Source of the DNA: Escallonia rubra | Taxonomy: Eukaryota > Streptophyta > Magnoliopsida > Escalloniales > Escalloniaceae | Assembly (NCBI GenBank): GCA_033065855.1 | Contig: JAVXUO010001527.1 | Span: 62,001-126,000, forward strand | Reading direction: 5' to 3' | Length of the DNA stretch: 64,000 bases | In this document: positions 48,922-60,781 of the stretch, piece after piece | Position numbering within the stretch: the first letter of the stretch is position 1 | How the letters are laid out: the number at the start of each line of letters is the position of its first letter | Position numbers and translations under genes: made by a program | Notes under the pieces: generated by a model | Databases searched by the model: none | Seen by the model: the letters and a program-made list of their open reading frames with translations, nothing else | What the model was told of the DNA's origin: nothing

Positions 48922-51900
48922 TTAAGTCTGTTGTTGGTGGATATGGTGAGTCTCGATATCTTTGGTGACGTTAAGGCAAAACTCCATCAAAGAATTTGGA
49001 TCCTCAACACTCTCATTCAGCTTCTCAAACTCGAAGGTCCACGTAACCAAGTTATCTTCCCCTTTGGTATCAACATGAACTGAAAGTATGAATGTCTTGT
49101 ACAGCTCCATTAGATCTCCTTCAATAACTTTGAACGTGACGGACTTTTTCTCCTCATCTATAGCTTCAATAATCTCTTTAGCAACCTTCTCCTTGCCGTC
49201 TATATTAGCACCCAAATTTCAAGTTTCCATGTCAAATGTTTCAGATCTATTCATTTAGGCAAGATAACATGAACAAGCTATGTATGGTAGAAATTTAACT
49301 CAGAGACCATCTGGAATTAAATCATAAACCTAAATTAAAGTTCTAAGTAGAATTACTCAATGGCAGACGCATGCACTACCGAGACGGGCATGTTACGCCA
49401 CTCCATTTCCAAGAAATAAAAGGGGTTTAATTGCACATAAAACTTCATAATTTCGTATAATATGCTAAACACTCTAGACTTATTTTCTTTTTTCTGTTCC
49501 TACTGCCCTGAACTTCTAAATCGGTAGCCCATACTTCATTTGACGGTAAGAGCTTTAAACTTTTAGACGTCTATGTTATTTTTAAGGGCAAATGAAAGCA
49601 TTAATAGCAAAAGCCTAGGTCGCAGCCACATGCATTTCATCACTGTATAGAAGCCTATGGGTCAACCACATCTTCAGAGTCAAAGCCCTCATTTCCCCTA
49701 GACGGTCCAGCGTTTCATCACAGATTTCGTGACTCCTTGCCCAATTTACCCCCCAAACCAAAGCACCAAATACCTAGGGTTTCATCTACTCGATCCAGAA
49801 AAAGTTCAATTTCATTCTCAGCACAACGGTCCAGTTCTCACCAATGAATCCTCTATCGAATCCAATATTTTACATAGAACAATATAATTATGTCAGGAGC
49901 GAGTTTGCGGTGGTATCATGGTGGCGGATTTGTGGGGCTGCTGAGTTTGGTGGGTTGTTAAAAGGCAGGTGTCGTGATGGTTTTGATGCTAGCTCTTTTG
50001 GGGTAATAATGGTGATGGCGGAGGATGTCGTGTTGCTGGTCAGATTAGGATCAGACTTAACAAGAATGCCTTGTAATTAGGGTGTTGGGGGGGGGGGGGG
50101 GGGGGATGTTGACTGCGATTTTATCGGGAAAGCGAGGAAGAGGTGGTGGCCGTTGTGTTGGTTGCATGTATGTTTGGGGTAATAATGGTGACAATGGAGG
50201 TTGTGGTGTTGCTCGTCAGACTGCGGTCGAGATTAACAAGAATACCTCATACTGGGGGAATGATGGTGACAGCTGGTTTACTGGGGAAAGGGGCGAAGAT
50301 GTGGTGGCAATTGTGGTGATTGCTTGTATGATGGTGGTGGTGCTGGTCGCTGCACCGGTAAATTTGGTGCGAGTGGATTTGGATTTCATACGTAAACTGG
50401 TGAATGCAAAAGCAGTTTAGAAGTATACAGGGTTGTGGGAAATAAAAATAAAAATAAAAATAAATAAATAAATAATCCTTGGGCGTCTAGCACAGACAAC
50501 CCTAAACTATAGGGTTTTCATGTGAAACAATCCCCCCAAAAAAAAGGGTTTATCCAAATGTGCAATAAAAAGAATTACATTAATTCTCCTTTGTTTTCTC
50601 TTACATTTACTATGGAGTGGCGGCCGTTTGTCTTGTCGGTATCATTTCTACAAGCTCGGGGATGAGCATTAGTGTTTGGTCGTCGCACTGATGAGCTCTC
50701 TAACAAGAATTTATACAAGGACTTTGAATATTTGTTCAAATTCCGAACATCGATCCTAGAAGAAGTCTCTTACAAATGGTAGGCCTTGTTTGACACAGCT
50801 TTTTTTTTTTTTCAATTTTGGAAATTGGAAAAAAAGTTGCGTTGGGTAACAAATTTTTTTTTTCTTCTTCAGTTTAAAAAACTAATTTTTAAACTGAAGA
50901 AAAAAAAAAAAACTCCAAAAATGAGTTTTTTTTTTTTAGACCACCATCACCACCCTCCCACTGCTGGCAGCCACTTTCGGCGACCACCGCCGGCGGCCAC
51001 CACCCCACCGGCGGTCGTCGGCGGCCAACTCCGACCACCACCGCCAACGGCAACCTCTGGCGGCCACCTCCGACGACCACCACCGGCAGCCACCGTCAGT
51101 CACCGCCACACCCCACCACCGCTACTACAAACCACAAAAAAAAACTCAAAATAAATAATGGGTTATGAAACACCGGAAAAAACTGGGTTATCAAACACCC
51201 ACTTGTTTTTGTAAAAAAAAATAAATTAAGCTGCTCTTTAATTTTTTTTTTTAAAAACTGAAAACAAAAATAAAAGTGTTGTCAAACAGAGCCTTAAATT
51301 GTTGAAAATGGCTTTCAAATTAAATTCCCCTTTGATGGCTAAAATGCTTAAACATTTATTGACAAACATACTTGTTCCAAAGCCTTTGCCTTTCATTGTA
51401 GCGTGAGCGATGTGTGTTACAGCCATCTAACATGTACACCCGGCAGGTGTACTTTCAATGAAGATTCGACTTAATTCACTGGCTTACCAAATTCTAGCAG
51501 ATCGATCGGCTAAGTTTTCTAAGAAAAAAAAAAGTACTTAAAGCGATAACTTGAAGCGGCAAATTTTGTTCCCATAAAGGCGCTGAAAATAATTTGCGGA
51601 AAAATAACCAGAAAACAGAAGGATAACTTGAGACTTAAAATTTTTCTAGTTTTTGAATAAAATTCTTATTCTCACGTCTTTTATAATCACAAAATTACAC
51701 GAAGATATTTGAAAATCTCATAACTTTCAAATAAGTAAAGAATCGTCACTATCCATAAAAAAACTCACACATAAGAAAATGAGCTTTGCAAAGCTATTTT
51801 TTCATATTACAAGCTATCTAATGTCGTCGTACAAAAACTAACGAAATTATGCTAAAAGTGTTGAGTCGAACCTAAAGCAAAAATATCCGAGAAACATATG

Positions 51901-52571
51901 AAGTTGATCCTAAAAGTAATGAAATCCTGAATTCAGGACCATCCAGCTATAACATGACAATCCATATTTGATGTGTGTGCAGACACAATCTATGGAGAAA
52001 CATGAAATGTTTGTCAAACATGAATTAGACACTTTGAAGGCCCAAATCATCTTATGTTCTCGTGTGCACCATATACGGTACATTTGGGGTTTCCCACCTG
52101 TGCTCCCTTTGTAAAGTTTAGAGTTCAAGCCACGAAATCGTCATATCCATATCCATATTTATTAATGCATGCAGATCTACTGACAGGACAAACTGGGCCT
52201 AATATGGTAAACCTAAGCGAAACAAGGAACAATTTGATGCTCTTTAACCGTATTTGCATTTTATAGATGGAAACGCAAGGCAGACATTACCATCACATCG
52301 TCAAAAGAGGAGATAAACGTAGGAACATAGGAGAGAAGAAACCATAATTAAGGGGAGGAAAAAGTTAGCGTTTTGTTGCCTTACCATGGACATAGTTCCA
52401 GAAGATGACAGAGCCAACAGTTCCCCATTCACCTTCATGGAGATCAACACCCTGGATATTATCAGGGCTCATATCGGATATATGGTGTGGTCTGTATCTG
52501 AAGATCTCATGAAACACATCCCCGTCCGACTCGATGCTTGCCTGGGAAACCATCTTACCGGTTAGACCCAT
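48922..52571 (-). CDS. MLP-like protein (major latex protein, Bet v 1 family), two exons, 3.2-kb intron
   Basis: Exon 1 is 52571-52385 and exon 2 is 49199-48922. The donor reads GTAAGG and the acceptor ATATAG, and the phase-1 intron splits the Asp codon of HDGKEK exactly as in MLP gene 1. The protein has 154 residues: MGLTGKMVSQASIESD, glycine-loop segment EGEWGTVGSVIFWNY (about residues 47-61), KVIEGDLMELYKTF, LVTWTFEFEKLNE, and an end NVTKDIETHHIHQQQT. As a Bet v 1-fold protein it should bind a hydrophobic ligand in the cytosol. The sequence is complete and free of stops. The intron is five times longer than that of gene 1 and contains a TIR element (50782-51293) and a 19-G run. Its promoter was hit by a retroposon just upstream of the TATA box. 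Confidence 0.92.
49420..50780. other. MLP2 intron content: GGT-rich stretch and 19-G run
   Basis: From about 49890 to 50400 the plus strand is rich in GGTGG and TGGTG and keeps small ORFs open by composition. A run of 19 G lies at 50087-50105. The sequences around 49430 (TTTAATTGCACATAAAAC) and 50545-50570 (TTTATCCAAATGTGCAATAA) are weakly inverted, so a worn TIR element is possible but unproven. Confidence 0.35.
50782..51293. mobile_element. Small TIR element (MITE) in the MLP2 intron
   Basis: The left end GGCCTTGTTTGACACAGC and the reverse complement of the right end, GGCTCTGTTTGACAACAC, form an imperfect inverted repeat. The element is 512 bp. Its middle is a CCACC-rich stretch (50940-51120), and poly-T/poly-A runs lie inside each end. 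Flanking GTA and TTA do not give a clear target duplication. The class is uncertain: PIF/Harbinger or hAT-like. Confidence 0.65.
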
Positions 52572-52665
52572 CTCTCTTCTCTACACCACCCACAGAATTC
52601 CAAAGCCAAATAATGCAGAAATATATCAGCAAGTTATGAGGAGCAGTGACTGGCCCTAAAGGCCC

Positions 52666-52673
52666 TTTTTATA
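52666..52673 (-). promoter_or_regulatory. TATA box of MLP gene 2
   Basis: TATAAAAA on the minus strand, about 95 bp upstream of the ATG at 52571. A retroposon target duplication begins 26 bp further upstream. Confidence 0.7.
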
Positions 52674-52711
52674 TCGAATAATACAGCAAAGACGCATACA
52701 CTTCACCGGCA

Positions 52712-53817
52712 GAGATGCTAGCCTCTCTGAGAGGCGAAAAAAAAGAGAATCCCTCCCCTCTGTCCATTCTTCTCTCTTATCTTCATCCCGTGCCCGTTTC
52801 CGTCACCACCGCCGACTTTCCGGCGTGTGGTGATGTGGTAATCTCTAGCTGTTTTGATTAGGGTTTGTGCGAGATTCAGGTGCTGGGTGCTCCGTTGCGG
52901 CAGGTGGTCCAATTTGAAGCTCCGTTGCAGATCTGGCGCCGGGAATAGGCTGGGGCTTCGATGGAAGGGTAAGCCGTCCGATTCCTTAGGTGTTTTTTCC
53001 GTTCGTATGTCGCGTTGCCGCGGGTTAGAGAAGGCAGGGGAGTCTAGGTCTAGGTTCTTTCTTCTAGGGTTTATTTCCCCCCATCCCCCCTAGTTGATCC
53101 CTATCCCCCCTAGATTCTAGAAAGTTGTGTTGGTTGTGTTGTTGTGGTGTGGTTCTGCGGCTGTGGGAGATCGTGATGAGGTTGATTAAGCTTGATTTGG
53201 CCGTTTCAGAGTCACGGTAGTGTAGCTTCGCGGCGAGTTTGGATACCGTTTGCAGCAAGTTGTGGGAGATCGCGGTTTGCCGTTGGTGAAGGTTGTACTT
53301 CTGCTGTGTTGAGGTGGTCGCCGGTGGTCTTGAAGGTTCAGGCGGTCTTTAGCTCCGGTTCTTGTTGATTTGGTAGGAGCTTCATTCGGTTCTAGTTTGA
53401 TGCTCCCTGGAATCGGCGGCGGCATATTGGTCGGAGACGGTGGTTTTCCAGCGCCGGAGTAGGTCTCGGAGTTCGAGGACACGCGGCATCAACGGAGACA
53501 CGTGTCTGGCACAAGGGGATGTGGCTGGCAGTTTGTTGGAGTCTTTTTATTGGCTGTCTTCTTTTTGTTGTTATCACGTCCTCTTTGTAGTTAGTCTTTA
53601 TCTATTTTCTTTATCTGCTTATTTGCTCATTCAAAAAAAAATAAAAAATAGTTAGTGTTGTTGTTTAGTTTATTTTATGGTAATGTTTATCGGATGGGGG
53701 TGTCATCCGACTATTTTATATTTGCCTTTTGGTATGCCCTGTAACCTCTTTCTGTAACATCCTGTATTTATCTTGGTATATATTTCTACTCTTTTATCAA
53801 AAAAAATAAAAATAAAA
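52712..53817 (+). mobile_element. Poly-A retroposon with 12-bp target duplication, upstream of MLP gene 2
   Basis: The insert lies between identical ACTTCACCGGCA copies at 52700-52711 and 53818-53829. Its right end is A-rich (ATCAAAAAAAATAAAAATAA at 53797-53816) after a 3'-UTR-like stretch, so it was copied from an RNA of the plus strand. The 1106 bp contain no reverse transcriptase or endonuclease. The GC-rich start (52780-53480) resembles the 5' region of a LINE or a cellular transcript, but no domain was recognised; ORFs there are short. It could be a LINE derivative with internal deletion or a retrocopy of a non-coding RNA. Confidence 0.8.
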
Positions 53818-53829
53818 ACTTCACCGGCA

Positions 53830-53996
53830 TCTTCCCCCAGTGCGTAATAAACTAGTGCTATTTGTTAATTGTCCCATCTGGCATTACGTAATGGGCGACG
53901 ACATTATAATCAAGCTCATCCAACCGTCTGCTTGGCAAACATTTGAATGTCCAAACACAAAATTCTCTTCTTTTAACTCTAAAAAATTCCTTTAGA
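53830..53996. other. former distal promoter of MLP gene 2
   Basis: Non-coding sequence separated from the MLP2 TATA box by the retroposon. ATCAAGCTCATCCAACCGTC plus TGCTT at 53909-53933 recurs exactly at 61905-61929. Confidence 0.5.
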
Positions 53997-54380
53997 GGCC
54001 TCTGCGATGATTCTCAAAAGTAGAATTTAATTAAATTTGAGTCAGTTTGTAAAATCAACTTTAATTCATTTTAAGCATAATAGATTAAGAGTTGTTGAAA
54101 GTCTTTGGATAAAAAGAGGTTAAAGTAGGTTTAATGTGACAAAATTACGACATAGTATATTTAAATTGAAAGGAGCATTTAATGTCTATGTATATATAGA
54201 AGGATATTTTAATAATGCTTATGGTCAAACTTGATTCTCCAAATGTGATTAGAATCAGCTTTGAGCATATTGGAGCATATTTAATCAGCTTATTCTTTTT
54301 TGCCGAAAACTATAAATATGATTTAATCTAAATTTAATCAGTTTTGGCGATTCAAAAATCAATCACAAACACATTCTTAG
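53997..54380. mobile_element. Possible MITE, ATTCT-ended
   Basis: The left part (GATGATTCTCAAAAGTAGAA) and the reverse complement of the right part (AAGAATGTGTTTGTGATTGA) form a loose inverted repeat. The inside is AT-rich with paired AAATTTRATT and TTTAATCAG motifs that resemble a common plant MITE type. Ends and target duplication are not clear. Confidence 0.4.
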
Positions 54381-54935
54381 CTGCGAACGATTTGCAAACT
54401 TCTCTGTGAGGAATTGGTAGGTGTTTAATATGATCCAGACCCACCACCATCTGATAACATCTATCAGAAGATTATTGCTTGGCCATTCAAGTTTATCTGC
54501 ATTAATCCTTGGGTCAATTGCACTGGCGCTCCTAAGTTTGCTCGCGATAGCGTGCTGCGCCCCAATGTTCATTTTATCTATCTCGCACCATAAGGTTACA
54601 TATTTCTGGAACCGATCACTCTACGATCATATTCCAACCAAATTTTAGGCAAAAATTTTGACATGGTTGAACTCAAGAGGGCATTTCTTAAATACCAGGT
54701 AAAAAAAATGGGGATCTATAATTGATTATGATCAAAATTGAGGAAGAAAGGATCTAGGCTTCGTGTAAGGTAGAAATTGATGGTTGTGGTGGGATCTAGG
54801 GAACAAATTGATGGCTGTGATGTGATCTAGAGCAAAAATTCAATGGTTTTCTGTAATGGTTGCTAAGGTGGCGACAACAGTCGAGAAAGGATGTGGCAAT
54901 GGGTTTAGTGATTGGTAGAGGCCATGGGTGGTGGG

Positions 54936-55900
54936 TAGACCTGGCCAAAAAGGAACCGTACCCGCGGGTCGATCCGTACCCGGCCAAAAAACCCGGGTAC
55001 GGGTATGAATTTTAGAGACCCGCATAAATCAGACTCATACCCGAACTGACCCGTTATTTTTTGGTAGGTCCGGGTCAGATACGGTTTACCCGGATACCCA
55101 TTTTTGAGCCTATATATAAAGAGAGACATGCTTTTTTACCCTAGCCCTAACCATTCAGTTTCATCTTTTCTCTCAATCTCATGCCGACTCAAGGCTCCGC
55201 AGCCCCTCACTCGAGATTCACCGGTGACCGAGACCAGCAACCACCTTCAGCCCCCTCATCCCTCACTCTATCTAAGGCCACTCAACCACATCACTCTTCT
55301 GCCGCCGATCGGAAAGCCCACATCTGTAGCCGCCGTAGATCGAAGGTTCCACCGTCCTTTCTCCTCTCAGTCTCTCACACATCGACAGCGACAGCGACAT
55401 CGCTGACGGCGTGACCTCCTCCACGGGCCACTTCCAGTCTTCCACCATCACGGATCTACTTCCACGGTCACAGATCGACTTCCACCGTCACAAATCAGAT
55501 CGACTTCCACTACCACAGATCGTATAAAAAAAAAATTGTTAATAGATTTTGTTTTTTGATATTTTTTGGTACTTGTTTGGTATGTAATTGTTTGATTCGT
55601 GGAATCAACACAAGTGAGATTGAATCTTGTCTTTCTATTTTGTGCTGTGTAATTGGCATTGTTAATGTTAATATTGTATAGATTCTAGATTTTTGGTTAA
55701 TAGAAAGTGATTAAAAAATGTTAAAGAAATTTTGGAAGATTGCCCGACTACCCGCAGATATACCCGAACCGTCCGGGTAGGGTATGGGCATGAAAAATGA
55801 CTACCCGTAAAAAATCGGATAATTTTTACCCGAACCGAATTTACCCGTATCCGACCGGGTATTACCCGTACCCGGCGGATTTACCCGTTTGCCAGGTCTA
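54936..55900. mobile_element. hAT-type element with 8-bp target duplication GTGGTGGG
   Basis: The element starts TAGACCTGGCCAAAA and ends TTTGCCAGGTCTA, between GTGGTGGG at 54928-54935 and 55901-55908. The 8-bp duplication and the TAGACCTGGCAA end fit hAT. Both subterminal regions are full of the word TACCCG or CGGGTA in both orientations (more than 20 times), probably transposase-binding repeats. Inside is a TATATATAAAG box (about 55112) followed by a small Pro/Ser-rich ORF (55181-55414), which may be the start of a lost transposase gene. No transposase domain remains. Confidence 0.88.
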
Positions 55901-55967
55901 GTGGTGGGCATGGAGGTGTGAGTGGGCTGTATATTGGTGGTGGTGGTGGTGGTGTTGGTGAAGATGG

Positions 55968-56795
55968 TGTTGGAATATTTTAATAAAATAAAATATACAT
56001 TATGGCATTATAATTATATTGCAATTTATGGCTCTATGGTATTTACTTACATTTCAATTATGAATGAGTTACAGTGTTGGAATATTTTAATAAAATAAAG
56101 TATACATTATGACATTATAATTATATTGCAATTTATGGCTCTATGGTATTTACTTACATGTAAATTATGAATGAGTTACAAATGCAATAATGAGTATTAT
56201 TAACTCATACTTGTTTATGGAGTATATAATATGTTTTATTGTTATATTATTGAGAAGATTATCATTATTTCATAAGTTACAAAAGCTTTTATAAGCTTAC
56301 TTATGTGGCCAATAAATGGATTATGATTGGCCATGTATATAAGATCATGGGGTGTGACATACAAAAAACTTGAAGCTACTATGCTTCCAAACTTAGTGAT
56401 TTCTATTCTACTATCACAATGTATTTTCTTATATATATCTATAATATATTTTTTATATACTTGGGCAACGTGATCGTGGACCGGTTCATACCGTCTTCCT
56501 GTGAACATGCACATGGAGGAGACATAGCTGCGTCAATGGGTTTTATCTTGGAGACTTTATCTGCTGTCAACACCTGCACGTAGGGAGGCGATAACGTCTT
56601 TAGGACAGCGACTTTGTCACGACTCTCACGAATCAACTATTTTTATATCATTTTACTACTCTAAATTACATAATTGTATCAAGAGTTCATATAAAATTAC
56701 TTTCAATTATTTGATATTATTTTGCTATTTTAATCACCTAATGTTGTTAATATTTGGTTGTGAAAAATACAAATCAAACCTAAAATCTTTCAACA
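55968..56795 (+). repeat. 5' LTR with a 107-bp tandem duplication of its first part
   Basis: TGTTGGAATATTTTAATAAA occurs at 55968 and again at 56075; the 107 bp between them repeat the beginning of the LTR. Only the first copy is next to the GATGG duplication, so the extra copy belongs to the LTR. The 3' LTR has a single copy. Confidence 0.85.
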
Positions 56796-56897
56796 GCTAA
56801 AGACGTTATTGGTTTTGATTTGCATAGTTTTTAAATTTATTTTATGAAAGAGGAAATGATGAAAACAAATGATGCAGAGTTTCATTTCGTCCGACAT

Positions 56898-57026
56898 GTG
56901 GATTATGGAGCAGAATGCACTGCCACGTGCCAGTTATCTTCAAGGCAGAAGTTGTGCAAGAGGACATGTGGAACTTGCTGTGCTCGTTGCAATTGCGTGC
57001 CTCCGGGTACTTCTGGCAACCAGGAA
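56898..57026 (+). pseudogene. GASA/snakin domain fragment captured by a retroelement
   Basis: The frame contains VDYGAECTATC, LSSRQKLCKRTCGTCC and ARCNCVPPGTSGNQE, the signature of GASA (gibberellic-acid-stimulated, snakin) peptides, small secreted cysteine-rich proteins in growth and defence. Eight of the twelve conserved cysteines are present. The first is replaced by Tyr and the last three are lost, because similarity stops after NQE, where WKK and a stop follow. No signal peptide precedes it; the ATG at 56844 is probably accidental. It is a piece of one exon inside an LTR element and cannot give a normal GASA protein. Confidence 0.85.
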
Positions 57027-57059
57027 TCTTGGAAGAAGTAGAGGAACCATAAGTCCAAA

Positions 57060-60000
57060 AGGCTATTTAATTAAATTAACGTCCATTGAAAGATTATTAA
57101 GTATGTAACCATTTCATATGAATAAACATGTTTTACCAATGGGACAATTAGTTACATATTCATTAGTGTACATAATGCATGCTTGTAAGTTACATGGATA
57201 ACAATTTATTTACTTCAGAATATGATGTAATTTACATGCATGACTAGATTACTTTTCTCAAGTCACGTGGTATGCTACAAATATATATCTAGACTAGTTG
57301 ACACATAATCTAAGACGTCAACCTCTAACCATTACTCTATAATTATACTCCTCATAACCAACTTGAAGAAGTGCTAATGTTCCATGCTTACATGTTTCAA
57401 GACTTTGAGGTTATATTGTGTTTGCTTACTATTAGGATCATTTTGGTATGCCGGTTAGAAGACCAATAATAGTTATAAAGCTTTCGTTTATTGAGAGTAG
57501 CATCCCTACAGAGATGTAAGATTATCGAGAGTTGGTAGTTACACAAGTTAATCAACTAATAAGAAATGTACGTCATATTGCAACGAAAAAATAATTAAAG
57601 ATGTAGGGGTTTTCTACTTTTATGTGCTTGGGCAAACTGTTTTAGCATAGATGAAGTGTTTATGGGCCTATTATTTAGTTATATTTATTTGAATTGATAC
57701 TACGTGACATAGTGTGGGTGTCTTGTTAAGTACTATACATGCAAGTGATTTTGAGTTACTAATTTAGCGTGATGAAGAGTTTTATGATAAAAAAGGCAAT
57801 TGAATTGAGTTCTTGAATCAACATGACGCTTTTGTGTGATACTTGGTTTCTATTCAATTTTGTATATTTTTATTTGTGCCAATATTCATGGACTTCTCGT
57901 TTGTGCTAATGAGCTTATTTTAATGTTTGAAAATTACGTGACAATTTAGTTTTCACGACCACCTAAATATAGTTCATTGCGGTTGTACTAAAAGGGACAT
58001 TTTTTGTTTTGGTAAAATATTTAATTTAAAAAAAAGAGGCTTCATTACAACCGGATTTGTTTTGATAGTTGTACTTATAAAATATATCACAAAATAATTT
58101 ATCTTTAGTGCTAGCTAATGTTAGGTATAATGCTAATAGTGTGATTTAAAAGGTATTACGTTTTAGATAAAGGGGTAAACGTTTTCTAAGTATGATGAGC
58201 GTACGTCTCTTTCTTGCATCAAATGTTTCATGAACTACCACTTTCACCTAACTCTCTGTTTTGTAGATACCAAATAGATAAAAAAAAAAAAAAGCAAAAA
58301 TAAAATGAACTTTTGCTAGATCCTTTTTTGTGTAATGAATTGGATTCAGAATTTTTAAAATATTAGTTTGATATAGTTTTGGATATAAATTAAAAAGTTT
58401 TCAAATGGTTTATGCTAAAGTAAATAAAAACTTAATTTAGTGATACCATGTTATGACCTCTTCAGGAAATAATACTTAGTGGCAATAACACAGATGCCTT
58501 TACTTGTAGATTATTATGTTTGTCTGTAAGTAGTTGTATCTTACACTTATTACTTTTTAATTTTTGACACATGGTTTTGGTTCGAAAAGGAAAAAAGTAA
58601 ATTTTGAGATTTTACACAGAGTTATAGTTTGGTAAACCACCTAAAGTCAGTTTTTGGAGTTTTCTTTATAATATAAAATTTTTCATGGGATTACCGGCTT
58701 TTGTAAAACATATAACGAGAAGCTGATTTTATTTTGCTGAGTGTGTCCATGAAATAAATCTTGTTTGGTAAACTTGTTTTAAAAAGAAAAAAAATGCAAA
58801 ATCCTTATTTCAATGTTAAACTCTTTGATAAATACATGGCTATGAAATGTGGGGGTGCATGACAAGGTGACAAGTATGATTTCTTGAGTCATGTATATAC
58901 AAAGAAGATTAGCGACATAAAGAACATCTATCTATAATATGTTCTTAATTTTAAGTCTATTTTAGCATGTCGCGTGCATGTATGTGTAATGAGATTATAC
59001 AATATATCTCATGCATATGCTTTTGGTTTCTTGCTCTTAACTTTACTAGCTTTGATATCTGGGCACGTATGGTCGTTTTGTATATATAATTGAGCTTAAA
59101 ACGTGAAAAGAAAAATATATATATATGTGTCAAATTTTATAGAGCAATATGTACTCTTTTAAATTGTTTAAGATTCTCAAAAGTCTTTTGGTTTTGAAAA
59201 TATGAAGGTACAAATTGCTCAAAAGATAGTGTTTGAGTTAAAAATATATAAATATATATATTTTTTACAAAGTGTTGCCAAAGTTTAGTGATTGAAATTA
59301 TACTTTGGTAAAAAGATGTTAAATCATGATAACCACAATCTTTGACTTCGGATTATCTTGGTTGTTTTGATATTTATAGTTGTGGTATCTATTTCAAATG
59401 TATCCAAGTTTTGATTTCTAAAATACAAGGTGCGTTTTTTTTTTTTTTTGATATTTTAAATCTTGGATACTAAATATTTATAATAAGATTGCAAGTTCGA
59501 AACTATATTTGCAAGTGGATTTTATCTAGCTTTTTCAAAGCTTGAGAATTGAAATTCAAAATTCTTGAAACTTATCAAATGATTTTTATGAAATTGCTAT
59601 TGATGTGAGATTATGTTATGCGAAGCATGACGCATGTTGAGGAAAATGTGGCTCCTAGTAGCTAGGTGAAAAACTACTGGTCACAATATGTTGAAGACTA
59701 GTTCCTAGTAGTAGACTACTAATCAAAGGTTTGAATCCTAGTAGTGAGGATACTGACTAGCTAGTATCATCTTTGATGCTAATAAAAGTGGATGTTACCA
59801 CTGAAACATGATTTACTTGATGAGATCCATAATGTTGCTTTGATGTGCACTATTGGGCTCTTAAAATTCTGCAGATTTGTGTACTTCATTGATGAGAAAA
59901 AAAATAAGTTGTAGAGTGCTTCGTAAAAATTGTGCAATTTGCCTTGAGACTAGCACCAGAGGCTAGATCCTTTTTCACTTGAGGCGAATGGGGTGAGCCA

Positions 60001-60780
60001 CAGGGAGTCACCAGTGGCAGTAACCCATCCTTTGTGATTGGAGATCCCATGAAGAAGGTTCAATGGGTAAAAACAACCAGTAGAGCGTTACTCGTGATAA
60101 AGAAGCACCCTTTTGTTAATTAGAGAGTTTCTCCTCCCCATCCGTGCGGTACTTGTGCAACCTAGTGTGACGTCCAGGAAGGAATTTTCCCTTAATGAGC
60201 CCGAGGCGAATATTTTCGCGTGGTACATATCACGTACCCTTGGAGGACTCACCTAAGTGAGAGTGGTCGTGAGGCCGCGACTGTGGGAACCATGGGCCAT
60301 TCCCTGAAGACTCTCATGAGAATCAAGATAAGAGCGCATGACCATTAATAGAGCTAACCCGCGAACTAAGTCCCATATTAGTATTGTGTGTGTGACAACG
60401 GAAGTTTGGCCAAGGGACCTAATTCAAGGCATAGTCCATTACGGCTCTCTCAAATAGAAGTTGTCGACACAAAGTGTTGGCTCAAGCCCGGAAGGCACCA
60501 ACACCTATTGCACAGTACAAGTTGTCCATCTTATTTATGTATTTTCTATTTTTGTTACTTTATGAGTCTATAATGTTCAATAACCATGGCTTTATTTTGC
60601 GAAAGAGAAAAAATAGTAATATAATAATAAATGAGTTTTATTTTAATTTATCATGATTTTTCATTGATACTTTTTTAAATGCTTTAAATTTTGTTAGAAT
60701 TGTGAGACTTTATAAACATTTCATCAGTGGCTTTTTAAGTATTATAAATTATCATTTTATTTTATCAAAATAGTGGGGGA
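57060..60780. other. non-coding interior of the pol-less LTR element
   Basis: AT-rich sequence with no retroviral domain in any frame. A more GC-balanced block at 59940-60560 lies before the purine tract. A cluster of CTAGTAG words occupies 59653-59765. Confidence 0.6.
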
Positions 60781-60781
60781 T

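Noticed and set aside
56844..57041. Functional GASA peptide gene
   Set aside because: One conserved Cys is changed and the last three are missing, no signal peptide is present, and it lies inside an LTR element.
59640..60560. Possible RNA gene or gag remnant in the GC-balanced block
   Set aside because: No tRNA-like or rRNA-like structure and no gag motif in any frame; interpreted as non-coding core of the LTR element.
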